Positions 1 to 11,700 of a stretch of 64,000 bases of DNA are shown here, in pieces. The notes beneath the pieces are model-generated. The model did no database searches and was not told where the DNA came from. It was given only the letters and a program-made list of their open reading frames with translations. The DNA is taken from the NCBI RefSeq assembly GCF_001625305.1, contig NW_017802569.1, positions 62,001 to 126,000 of the forward strand. Reading direction: 5' to 3'. How positions within the stretch are numbered: the first letter of the stretch is position 1; each line of letters begins with the position of its first letter. The translations under genes were made by a program, and so were the position numbers. The DNA comes from Branchiostoma belcheri. Taxonomy: Eukaryota; Chordata; Leptocardii; Amphioxiformes; Branchiostomatidae.

Positions 1-1084
1 GATTAGCTTGTAACAAGGTGTGACAGATTAATTTGTATCAGAGTGCTCCCAAGTGTCCTCAGTTAGCCCCTAGCTGACAGAAAACCCTGATGAACACATT
101 CGGCCTGGGGGTTCCAATGTATTCAAAAGTCATCACATTTTGCTGCTAATAATACTACTAGTGCAAACTTTGCCATATTAAACATTTTGTGCTGAACACA
201 CATGGTTATCTCTACTTACATGTACATGTCAATCTATATTGAGAAGTGTTTTCCCATTCACATACCTGAAGGCTCAATGTTCCCTCTCTAGATGCAAAGC
301 ACTCTGACAGAACTTTTCATTGTCGTGCAATAAAGTTCTTCTAGAAGGTCGTATTTACATATATAAGGTTGACACTCTGTAGTTTTCAAATGTTGTTCCT
401 GAAAAAATATTGTCTGCAAACTTCTGATGCACTGTGACATTGACCAAACATCCAATGAAAACTGTGAGAAATTCAGGTTTCGGACGTGCTTTCGCAAAGA
501 GCAAGGGTATTGTGAAGAGGAAAACTAACAGAAGTGGTCATTGAGATTGATGTTCACGACCAGATGGTCTGGTGGGCTCTCACAAGAAATCAAACAAAGC
601 CAACTTGCCAACCTGAAGTATAACCAGGAACTCAACTTTATTATATCAACTCAATTTTGGAGAATGTTGCCTTGTAACTATTTAGCTACATTTCATTTCA
701 GTTCTATTCAGGTTAGATAGACCTACGGTTAGGTACAGGTCACCCTAGACTAGTAGCCTTATCCTGCCAGCATCTCTTGGGACATCCCTTGAGGACTTGA
801 ACTAATGCGGAACATAGCTCCTGGTACAGGGACCCTGCCACTTTCCTGCGGCTGGTCTAAATTTTGATCACACTGCACTGAAACACCCACGCTGTAGCCT
901 TAAGTTTCAGTTCAAATTTTTTTCACAACAGAACAAACTCTCCCTCTAACCTCCTTGATATATCTTATATTGCATATTTTGCCCTTTGCCAGTACTCCTT
1001 TTTCCGAGACAGTGAATGAATGATCCCACTTTTCCTATAATGTGTGCCACTGGGTTTTGTGATGTTGTGATTTAAAAAAAATCT
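1..1084. other. No gene seen
   Basis: AT-rich, only short spurious frames. Nothing recognised. Confidence 0.5.
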
Positions 1085-1309
1085 CTAACAATGTTGCAAT
1101 TTCAATAATTTATTGAAATTGCAACATTGGAGATGTAAGAGGACGGTAGTTTTCTTTTTGTCTGTAAACTTAGAGAACATAGGATGGAGTTTGTTGGCCT
1201 CTTCAAATAGGCCCTTTCTTTCATGATTGTAGAAGGGGCAATTTGAAAAAAAATGTGTTTCATCTTCCACCTTGCTTGACATGCAATATTTACAAGCTCT
1301 TTCCCACAC
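1085..1309 (-). pseudogene. C-terminal tail of a LINE polyprotein
   Basis: The translation RACKYCMSSKVEDETHFFSN then CPFYNHER fits the C-x2-C...EDE.HF...C..Y...R tail found at the end of many non-LTR retrotransposon proteins. No RT is attached upstream, so it is a short remnant. A short inverted repeat (TTGCAATTTCAATAA) lies at its end. Confidence 0.6.
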
Positions 1310-2118
1310 AGTTAAGTTCTTATACTGCCTTATTACTATTCCATTTCAAGAGGGTGAGCATTAATTCCATGTTTGCTATTTCAGTGCACAAATCAAGTTT
1401 CAAATCATCTACAGTATAGTTATATAAAAATCACTTGTTAATCCTGTTGTCCTGGTGAGAGATTAGACCTCAGGCCAACCCTGGCATGTCTGGGATGGGG
1501 CAGGCAGGCAGGCAGGCATGTTTCCCCCAGCTATATAGCTGAAGGGAGTATTGTGTTGCACTGCAGTCTGGCATCCAGGCTGGTGCCATCATTCCCTTGC
1601 CTTATGTCAGTGTCTGAATTCTCCAAGCTTACATTGTATGTTAGGCTAGAAAATTGTGATCTTTTCTCACTGGCTGATATGTCTTGTATCCAAGTGTCTA
1701 ATTCTCAGAGTAGATAATAGGATGCTAGAAAATTGTGATGTATTTTAACTGGCAGTGATTCAAGGACTGTCAGAAAATCTTGTTACAAAGTGATTGATGA
1801 ATAGAAATGCTATTCAAAATGCAATAAATGTTAATTTGAACTTCAGTTTTCTCTACAAAACAACCTGAGAACAAAATTGAACAAGTAACTTCACAAAAGC
1901 TGGTTCTTCAAAGGAGGCCCTTTGAAGAACAAAGACCTCACTCAGACCCTGACCTCAATATGTCAATGATACTGCCATAGGGACCTCTCCCTTACACATT
2001 CCAACACACTGGGCAACGTGGGGTCAGGATCCAGGACTCAAGTATATGACCTGATCAACCTTGGGTGACCTAAAACTGAGAGGAAAGCTCAGACTGTCTT
2101 CACAGGATGACAAGACAA
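1310..2118. other. No gene seen
   Basis: Contains a small GGCA tandem (about 1,498-1,520). Otherwise unremarkable. Confidence 0.5.
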
Positions 2119-2212
2119 CACACACACGCACACACATACATGTATATAGAGATAGATAGATACTAGATAGATAGATACTAGTAAATACTTTTAAGATAGA
2201 TAGATAGACAGT
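2119..2212. repeat. CA and GATA microsatellites
   Basis: A CA-rich run followed by interrupted GATA units separated by TACTA. Confidence 0.9.
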
Positions 2213-2800
2213 AAAATTTCCTCCTAGCTTAGCCAACTGGTTGGAGGAACCTGACGGAGGGGAGCAAGGGGCCAGTACCTGGCCTGGGCACTTAGGCAGG
2301 TAGGCAGGTTAGCCGACTTAACAATCAAAGAATCAATAATTATACATTCTTTTCCTGTATTATTTCACAAGGAATCGCCAATCCAACTGTTTTGCCATAT
2401 GGATCAAGACGTCCTACATGGATGTTGGGGATTTGATCCTAGAACGGTGAGCTCAGCCATACTGTATGTGACAGTTTGGCTGGTCAGCCAAGACTTTGCC
2501 GCTCTGTACTAGACATGGGAACTTTTCAACGTTTTCCGGCAACTTACGGTTTTTTTTCAACCATTTTGCACCTTACTGAGCTCGACGTGGGTATTTTTCT
2601 AAAACTGCCTGCCTTGTATCGTGTCCATGTTGAAAATTTGTGGGAGTTCTGTGTTGTTTTGTGATTGTCAGCCTTTTCGACATCCACTAAGTTAAACTTG
2701 AAGCCCAGGGTTAAAACTTTAAGCCTCTGAAGCCCCCAAAACACACCAAAACCAAAGTTTTGGGCCTGCCACAGAGGCAAGTATTCCGGAGTGGATATAA

Positions 2801-3174
2801 AGCCACACCAATTAAATTTGTTTGTTCTCAGATTCGCCTCTTCATTTTTCTGATTTAAAAAAAAAGTTGTGGCTCTAAATCAACTCAAAACTGCTCATAT
2901 TTTGCCCCCAACAGTAGAGGAAAGTCCTTTCTTTCCTAGTTGTTACAGTTTTCTTCCATACATGTATATCAATGTAGTAAGTGTGGTTTGATTAAAAGTT
3001 CACAATTCATTGTTTGAATATTGAGCCTTTTGTGTTGACTTCATGACTCCTGTCGTAGCATTTGGGGCTAGAATAGGATGTCTAGACCTATTTTTATTAT
3101 TTTTTTCGCCATGCATGTCACTTCATATTTTTCCTGAAAAAATCCGAGAACCAACAAATCAAATTGGTGTGGCC
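2801..3174. mobile_element. MITE of the GGCCACACCAATTTAATT family
   Basis: Inverted ends with TAA duplications (2,798-2,800; 3,175-3,177). A diverged copy of a family with at least five further members in this window. Confidence 0.75.
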
Positions 3175-3177
3175 TAA

Positions 3178-4112
3178 GAATTGTTTGTTCCTTATATCCA
3201 CTCCTGGAGTGTCATTAGTTATCAAATTAGCAAATTCATCAATGCAATTTCTTTTTTTTTTTTAATTTGTTCACGAAACAGAAATTTAAAGATGTTCACT
3301 AACAGGATGGATTTAGCAGCTGCTGTCATTGCAGATTGTAATAATATACTGCAACAGAAAGGAATTTTCAATGCTATTCTGATCTAACCTGCAATCTTTT
3401 CTGTTTTTACATTTACATGTATGAGTGCATGCTTGTAGGAAACGCTGTTTTGCAAGGTTATCAGCTCTGTGTTAAGTTACATCATTGAAAACTGAACTGA
3501 AGCATGGCCATACAAATGGCTCATTGGATTGAATACCAGATAGATGAAGCAAATTTGTTCAATGTTCTATATATATATCTGAAATGGGAAATACAATGTA
3601 TTTATCCTTTCATCTTATGTACATTGCAGCAAAAAATCTCTGTGCAATTGTGTGCATGTTTGTTTGTGTTTTTGATACACATACAATGACATAATGGTAC
3701 TGGGGATATCCATCTGTACATCTAGTATAGTCCCCGACCCTCAGACATGAGGATGGGACTAGGTAAAAGGTAAAGGTACATCGATATCTAGAATTAGGAT
3801 ATGACAGACTGAGTACTTTCTCAGGTCTTTTGCCTTCAGTCTAGAAGTAGAACAAAATAATTTGAGCTAGCCTTCTCAGGAATACATTTCATGGGCCAGG
3901 CTCAGGCCAACCTTCTTAGGTCATTCAACTGACCCCAATTCCCTCTATGGGTCAACCTCTATCTGAGGGGCAACATTTTGTTTTGTTAGAGGGCCTCTGT
4001 TGGTGAAGGAATGCTGGAAAAAATAACTGCTTTGAGGACACAGACTATAAGCAGACTGTAGTACTTTATATCTATAACATCCATGTCCATAATATCACCA
4101 GGGTCCATATTA
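3178..4112. other. No gene seen
   Basis: AT-rich, short frames only. No element borders found. Confidence 0.5.
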
Positions 4113-4264
4113 ATATCGCCACCTTGAGAAAAAATGTGCTTACAGATATTTTTACTGCAGCAACATACCCTAGGTATGTACATTTGAGGTGTGCAGGAGT
4201 GCATACCAAAAGTATGTTGCAGTAAGAATATCTTTAAGCACACTTTTTCTCAAGGTGGCGATAT
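4113..4264. mobile_element. Fold-back MITE (ATATCGCCACCTTGAG ends)
   Basis: About 150 bp with inverted arms ATATCGCCACCTTGAGAAAA and a TATGTTGCAGTA inner block. Other copies at 17,729 and 28,920. Confidence 0.75.
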
Positions 4265-5133
4265 TATATGGCAAGTTTAATTCATGCAACTTTATCATTG
4301 TATCATTTTATCAGACTTTGATAGAAGAATTTACATGTTCAATGTCCTAAAAAGGTGCATGGAGGCACATCAAGCCTTCAAAAGCAAGGCCCAGTGGCCT
4401 CTGGGGGCCTTATAATTCTAAGGGCTCAGTTCTGGCACCCAGGATATTTCTAGAGCAGTACTAAACAATCAGAGATATCTGCATGTTTGATGATGACTGT
4501 TCTGCACTTAATGATATGTTTTTATATCCAAACTACATTGACTACTAGTATCAGGTTGCAGGTGGGTCTGCCTAAATACCTAATAATGAGTCAACTGCTA
4601 TAAAACACGTCTTCTCTTTCTGTATGACCTATAAATGTACATGTAATTCTGTCAACTTGGGGGTTGTCACAGCTGGGTTTGGAAGGGTAGCCTGAATCCC
4701 TCTGTTGGGAGAAGCTCCAATGAGGGTTTGTGTTACACAGGGACAGGACACCTGTCATCAAGGTACTAAGTACTTAGCAGGCACATACATACCATACATG
4801 TACATGTGTGCCAGATTTGAGAGGAGCCCTGGTGTGACTAATGAAGATTTTCTAGGAGTGTGGGCCAGCCTTAAGGATTTGTTTGTTTTAACAATCATGT
4901 GGGTGGGACCAGAACTAATCAATGCTCAAGCCAGTGGCAATCTAAGCACCCACAAGGGCAGAATCAGCCCAGAGTGTAGTTTCAAGTAAACTTTTAGGTA
5001 CACTCTGGATGCACAATGTATCTAAACATATTATGATTCCTTTTCTTTACTGCTACAGAATATTCATGATACCTGATGATGAGCTTTGCTCCTAAGAGGA
5101 GTGGTTGCGTTCCGTGTTGCATGTACTGGAAAC
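4265..5133. other. No gene seen
   Basis: Nothing recognised; scattered ACATGTACATG words. Confidence 0.5.
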
Positions 5134-5136
5134 TAA

Positions 5137-5444
5137 GGCCCAATTTACACGTGTGTCGTTTATATGTGTTGGGCGTAAAATGACGCGAGCGGCGCCGCAC
5201 CGCTCGTTTTGTACGACAGATTTTTTATCGTGTAAACAACCTCCTCCACAGACGCACGGCGCCGCGCGTCATTTTTCTGTGGCACGTCCAGGAGGTGCCA
5301 CAACAAAACCGCCGCGCGGCGCCGCGCGTCTGTGGCGGAGGTTGTTTACACGATAAAAAATCTGTCTTACAAAACGAGCGGTGCGGCGCCGCTCGCGTCA
5401 TTTTACGCCCAACACATATAAACGACGCACGTGTAAATTGGGCC
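5137..5444. mobile_element. 308-bp GC-rich hairpin MITE
   Basis: Two arms of roughly 115 bases are near-perfect inverted copies, starting GGCCCAATTTACACGTG and containing GAGCGGCGCCGC. Flanked by TAA (5,134-5,136; 5,445-5,447). A related sequence continues at 5,455-5,700 (TTGGGCGTCATTTGACGCG) but with poorer symmetry. Confidence 0.83.
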
Positions 5445-5454
5445 TAACTAGCTA

Positions 5455-6923
5455 AGGCGTCGTTTTTTGTGTTGGGCGTCATTTGACGCGTGCGTGACCT
5501 GTACGACACATTTTTCAAGCGTGTAAACAGGCCCCCCACCACCGCGCAGTGCCTTGCGTCGTTTTATCTGTGGCACCTTCAGGAGGTGCCACAAGTGCAT
5601 GATGTCGAGACACACAGCAGGGAGTCTTCGGCGCGGAAAAACATCATGTAAACAGACCTGCGTCGCACGCAGCCCATTAACCACGTCAAAGTAGGTCATG
5701 GGTCATATGCAAATTTTTGTATCAATTTCTACTTGTTTTTAATTGTTTCCTCGAATTATTTTGTACGGATTGTTTGCTCAGCATTACTGATTGTTTGCTG
5801 AGCATGGCGGAAGTCAACAAGCTGTTTAATTGGGCTGTGTACAATGTAATTGTGACAGAATTTTCTGTAATTATGGCTACACTGGAAAGCTGCCCGTTGG
5901 ATATCATGGTTCCGATTCCTATGATATGAGAGACCCCAAGACGTCTTCTGCGCCATGCCCGGCACTGCAAGTACGCGCGAGAGAAGAAGAAAATCATCAT
6001 TTGTCCCATGAAAAACAACAACAGCACTTCAGTTCCCACCAGTCAAAGGTCACGGCAAGTCAGGGTTCACCACGTGACGCAGCGCGACGCAGACCGCCAC
6101 AGCTGCAGTGCAAATTTTGCATTTGGATGGAGAATTCTGCATATAATATGCACGAATGCAGAATTCTGTGCAGAATTCTGCATCCGAATGCAGAATTCTG
6201 CAGAACTGACCTAGTCCCAGGGGACCTATCGATGATACCTACGTAACTTTCAGCGAGTAATATAACATATTCTAGAATATTAAGTCTCCTTGTCAAACTA
6301 TGTCTTAATGGTGAAAGGTAGTCCGGAATTAGAGTGTCAGTCCGGAATTAAAGTGTCGCCTGTTTTAGGTGAAAAATTGAACAAGAAGCCATAGGCGACA
6401 ATTCTCCGTGAAGTTTTATATATTTCAACAAAATCCCAAGCGTCAACGCCAGACCTACTGTGCAGACATTATAATTAGGCAACGGTTAATACAATGAGGG
6501 CGCGTCACAAGCATAAAACATACAAAGAGCTAAATGCATTACTGCTCCCAGGGCGTGTAAAGATACTGTGCTTCAAGTTCTAACTTCATTTTAATTACAC
6601 ACACACAATCATTGCATTCACATAAAGATCGGACTATCATGGTCGTGTCTAGTAACAAAGACAGCCCCACCGTCTTACGGTGCCTGTACCTATTAAATTA
6701 AGCGCGCCTGGAACAAGCCAAATTCCAGCAACAGTGGCGGTAAGCACCGCGAGTGTTACTACCGCCGGCCAGATAACCAGGATATCTGCTTACAGTACCT
6801 CTGCTACCAGACAACTGCCTAAACCTACGGTCTATTCCACAGGATAGTAAAAGTAGGGATGTTTCGAAAATAACCATTTACTCCAATATCAAAACAGCTA
6901 CGGTAAAAATAAAAAGACGTGCA
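5455..6923. other. Repeat-derived, no gene seen
   Basis: A diverged relative of the 5,137 hairpin, the palindrome cluster at 6,100, then moderately GC-rich sequence that may be the tail of the reverse transcriptase element but shows no frame I trust. Confidence 0.4.
6100..6215. repeat. Cluster of TGCAGAATTCTGCA palindromes
   Basis: At least four overlapping copies or near copies of GCAGAATTCTG spaced by 15-25 bases. No host feature recognised. Confidence 0.7.
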
Positions 6924-7946
6924 TCATCCCGGACATAATGCAACACCACATGCGAAATTACACAGATATGCGACGTACGGAAGAATGAGTTTTNNNNNNN
7001 NNNNNNNNNNNNNGTTTACGTACTTCAGGTTGGTACCGTATAGACTTACAGGTGGCAATGGAAGCTGAAGTGGCAAACGAGTACATGGAAAATACATACA
7101 GAAAGTCTTATTAGTATTAAACAATATGTCATTACCATGGCCAACCACTTCACAAATCCCAACCAATCTCTGTAGAGATTTAATGCTAGGGCAAATCAGA
7201 CATAAGTCGTCGGCATAAAACAGGTGGTTGGTGATGGACCCACCTACATAACAGCCCACCTTGGCATTGTTTAAGCTTACACTCAAATCATCTATGTATA
7301 CATTAAAAAGATATGGGGACAGTAAACTACCTTGTCGTACTCCGTTAGTAACGGAGAAGCTGGGGGAAAGGACTGCACCCCATCTCACAAACATTCTTTG
7401 ATTCGTATACCAGGAAACCAAGAATCGAACTAGATATAGCGGAACATTTCTGTCGATCAACTTTCTAAACAGTGTCCAGTGGTTTACGCGATCAAAGGCC
7501 TTAGAGGCATCCATAAAGCACACAAAGACAGGGGACCCTAAGCCCCTGTAGTGCTCGATAATTTGCTTTAACATAAAAACACACATGTCAGTCCCATGTT
7601 TAGGTTTAAAGCCAAATTGAGAATCAGACGTCAGAAGAAAAGGCTTCAGACGATTAAGCAGGAGTGCCTCTAGGACTTTCGATAATGCCGAAGTGATCGC
7701 AATTGGTCTATAATTGTCAGTACAAGAGATGTTACCAGATTTGTTTTTTACGATGGGAACAATAATAGTGTCTAAAAGGCTACTGGGAATAAAATTATGG
7801 ACAATGGTAGCTGTAAACAGCAACGACAAATGGACATACAAGCTCGGACCAGCATATTTCAGGTGCTCATTCCTTATACCATCTGACCCACACGCCTTAC
7901 CATTGGGTAAATTTGAGCTAAAAAGGGCCATTTGAGGGATACCCAA
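6924..7946 (-). pseudogene. Non-LTR retrotransposon reverse transcriptase remnant
   Basis: About 300 codons of a LINE-type RT: KACGSDGIRNEHLK, DNYRPIAITSALSKVLE, FMDASKAFDRVNHW, GVRQGSLLSPYLFN and the catalytic FYADDLCL. It is truncated at the 5' side (no endonuclease seen; an upstream Met is not evident) and interrupted downstream by the 6,994-7,013 N gap, after which the frame ends. Clade not assigned. The catalytic YADD box is intact, so it may have decayed recently or be a 5'-truncated insertion. Confidence 0.88.
6994..7013. other. Assembly gap (20 N)
   Basis: Falls within the reverse transcriptase remnant. The uniform 20-base size suggests the true size is unknown. Confidence 0.98.
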
Positions 7947-8625
7947 AGGGAAAAAATGTTATTTCTATGGAGATGTACAATGTATCCTTGATAGGTAATT
8001 TCCACATTTGATCTGGCATTCTTGAACAAAGTCACAATGCCCCTATGCTGTATTGAAAATTAGTGTAGGGGGTCAAAATTATAGACCAAAATTTTAGCAT
8101 AGGGGGCCCCTACACTACTATGTGCTAGCTAGAACCCTGTATTACTACCACTCGTGTTTTTGAGTGAACTCTTTCATAATGTGCAAAATATGCAATAAAG
8201 CATATTAAATACAAACCACACCTTGTTGCAATCTGAGAACGGTCTATGACTTCCCCAGAATCATGCAACTGTTTAAATCTGCATGTGAAGGTTTTAGAGT
8301 TGTGTAGAAAATGAGTGTGTGTTTATCAAAATGTATTCTAGGTGACGACATCTATAAAATAGTAGTGAGTCACGCTTTACCATGAAAAGAGGCCCTTCCC
8401 CTACAATGTACATGTAACGTTACATGTATTATGACCCAAACTCTCAATGTACATGTAAGTCTAATAATATTCTGCAACAGCAGTTATTATTTTAGATTCA
8501 ACACTTATGAAACTAAACAAAAATCGATAAAACGACACTGCTTGGGAAAAGATTGCCTGAAACCAGCATGGCTCTACCCTGCTACATGAACGACCTTGTT
8601 CTGATGAACGACCTTGTTCTGAAGG

Positions 8626-8728
8626 TCAGTCGGTGGCGGTCATGTTGCCGATGGCCCTGAGTATCTCCTTCTGGTACTTCTCCTGTGTGGTGTCCACCAT
8701 GGAATCCCCCACCTGCCCATCTTCATAC
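8626..8728 (-). CDS. PARP8: PARP8 exon 25 with stop codon, piece A copy
   Basis: Second copy of the terminal exon at 21,578. TGA at 8,626-8,628. Just after the stop, a short direct duplication of GAACGACCTTGTTCTGA is present here but not at 21,550. Confidence 0.96.
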
Positions 8729-11700
8729 CTGCACACAAGTCAACAGTCAGGACTCCACATACTGGGCAGGTAAAATTGGAACTGTGCACTAGTACAGTGA
8801 TGATGTCTACCTGCACCCACATGTACAATGTACATGTACATGTGTACAACCTTGTGCACACATCAGGGGTTTTTCTAAACAGGGGAATAAGGGAGCTGCT
8901 CCCTCATGTAACCAGCCAGCTCCTTTATATCAATTTTCAGATTGAACCCTAAGTGGCTACTTAACACCATTTAGTCTTTCTCAAAATGATATTTTTCCAG
9001 TAAAGATGTAAAAGCAATACAACACTATTCTAGCATTACAAACTGTGTTACTCTTATTAAAAAATCCCCCCTTGGTCGCTTCGTTCCTTGCTATGCTTGC
9101 GATCTGCTCCCTCATGCTAAATTTTTCTAGAAAAACCCCTGCACATGTCAAATTATGTCAGAATATTCTTTAAAGTGAAGTACCTATTAGACATACATGT
9201 AGTGTGAAACTTAGCAAATAGAAACATGGAAGTTAAAAAGACTGCAAAATTGTAGATTTGAAGGAATAATTTTACACAAAAATAACCTTGTGTGCACATG
9301 TCAAATTGTTATGTCAGAATATTCTTCAAAGACTTTCGTGAAGTACCTTTAGAAATAGTGTGAAACTTAGCAAATAGATACATGGAAGAAAGACTGCAAA
9401 ATTGTAGATTTGAAAGACTTACACAAAGAAGAACCTTGTGCACACGTGGTCAGGGTTAGGCACCACCCAGATGTTGTTGTGTTTTCTGAGCTCCTTGGAA
9501 TGGATCACTGTAGAAATTTATAAAAGAAGAATTACAAAATGCAGGCTTTAACTCATGGAAGAAGCATTGTGTACATGCAAACTACTAGCTTGATCAAGAT
9601 TTTGAAAATTAAAATTAAGAAGTGTGGATAACAAATTAAATAGCAACAAGTCAAGTTATATTTAGAGTAAAAGTTAGGCCACAGCAAGTAAATTTTATGG
9701 ATGACATCCTCCGCAGACTCCAAAACTAATGCGAGCGGGCAAACAAAAAAAACATTTAAAAATTTTGACTCAATCATTGTACATTCAAATGGTTTTGATT
9801 CAGGGAACATCACATATACACAGCCAGTATCACACATCACTGCATCAAACTAAGAAACGAAACATCAGAAATCAGAGCCTTTTCTAGTCTCCTCTCTTCA
9901 TAGTTATCTGCCATCCACCTTTCGGCATCTTTGCCCATTTTCAGCATGGTGGCCACTGTCAGAAGCCAGGCAATAAAATTTCTTGTTTTTTCCAAAATCA
10001 GGCGAAAATTAATGCGCGCGCTGATGTCATCCATAAAAATTACTTGCTGTGGCCTGATGTACATTATGTATCAGCAAATTTGAACCACTAAAAATCCTTG
10101 TGTACATGACATTGTATAGTTAGACAACAAAGACAAAGCATTATATACACGTATAGACATTGAACACTGATAAGTTCCAAGTTCTTAACCTCACCTTCAC
10201 AGAGTGCTATGCATGTCAAGTTGTCACTTTCTAAGAAACGTTTAGTATTTTCTTTCTTGCCAGTCTTCTCCTGAAATAAACAGAATGAAAACAGGTGAAA
10301 TTAAAAAAAAAAAATTATTCCCCCACCTAAAAAGAAACAGATTACATTAATATCTAAGTTGTAATTTGGGTATCTTAAAAGATGCAATTATAATACATTG
10401 TACATGTACAATGTACAAGTCATGTTAAGGTATGCATCACAAATGCACATGACACACACAGTCTAATAAATGCAAAGACTTGAAAGAGCCCACTGTACAC
10501 ATACATTGTATATGCATAGACAAAAAATTTTTTCCTTAAAAAATGACCCAAAATGCAATAATCTGCACCAGACTATGCTTACTATCATAATGTAGTTATG
10601 AATCATAACTTTCACAATGTCTTTTGAAATGGTGTACTGTCTCCTTATTAATATCATTGACGTGCAAATGACACAATGCTATTACCAGGTGTAGCTTTCT
10701 CACAAATTCAATTATTGTTTTAGCCTGTGGCTCATACCTACATGTACCATGAACTAATTGTATGTACAAGACTTCATTGTACTAACTTAAGTAAATTTTG
10801 ATAATCATTATGTAACACATCTGAGTTGCAAATATGCATGAGAATAATTCAATCATAATGGTTCAAATAAAAGTATAATTGATGGGATGCAGAACAATTT
10901 TGTTTGTATTTACCAACAAATACCATACTGCCATGCAGTGCACTGCCATGCAAGCATAAATTGGTGTTTGTTTATTTATTACAATGTAAATATACATGCA
11001 ACAACGCTGAGTCATTTTGTACTGTGTACAGTATTATGTAGCCTGTGTACCATCCGGATTTTCGCTACGCAACGCTCGAAAAATAGCATGGGTACCATCC
11101 GGATTTTCATCCGGATTTTCGCTATGCAACATTGCGTAGCGAAAATCCGGATGGTACCCAGGCTAAGTATTATGTCCTAGAAGAAATGAGCATTGAAAAG
11201 AAATGACACCTGAAGCCCTAGCACTTTTAGGGGTTGGATCTCTATCTTGTTAGGCCACACCAAGTAAATTTTATGGATGACGTCCTTTGGAGACCCTAAA
11301 TCTAATGCGAGAGGGCGAAAAAAAAAACAAGAAGGGCACTAAAAAACAAGATGCCTAGATTAGAAATATACTAAGAGCCGCCAAATGTTAGGACACAAAT
11401 TGAATGAGGTGACACAGTGTAACAAGCAAGAAGTCTTTTATTCATCATCAAAACAGCAATAAATCAGGTGGAACAGCAGTTGTCGTCCTGTCCTGTTTGG
11501 GCGTTACGGGTTTCACGTCAATCTAACGATTGGTGGCACTGTCGTGACTCTTTGGTCATAGTTACAGAAAGCGGAATTTCTTGGGGTTTTTTTAGGAACA
11601 GGCCAAAATCAATGCGCGCGCGGACGTCATCCATAAAATTTACTTGGTGTGGCCTTACCTAAAACTACAGAGAGTTACAATATGTACATTCAATCAATGC

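Noticed and set aside
5105..5356. Plus-strand open frame of 83 codons
   Set aside because: Lies within the GC-rich hairpin element; GC content and symmetry explain the lack of stops.
5830..6246. 138-codon plus-strand frame
   Set aside because: Runs through the TGCAGAATTCTGCA palindrome cluster, resembles no protein and overlaps several other equally long frames.
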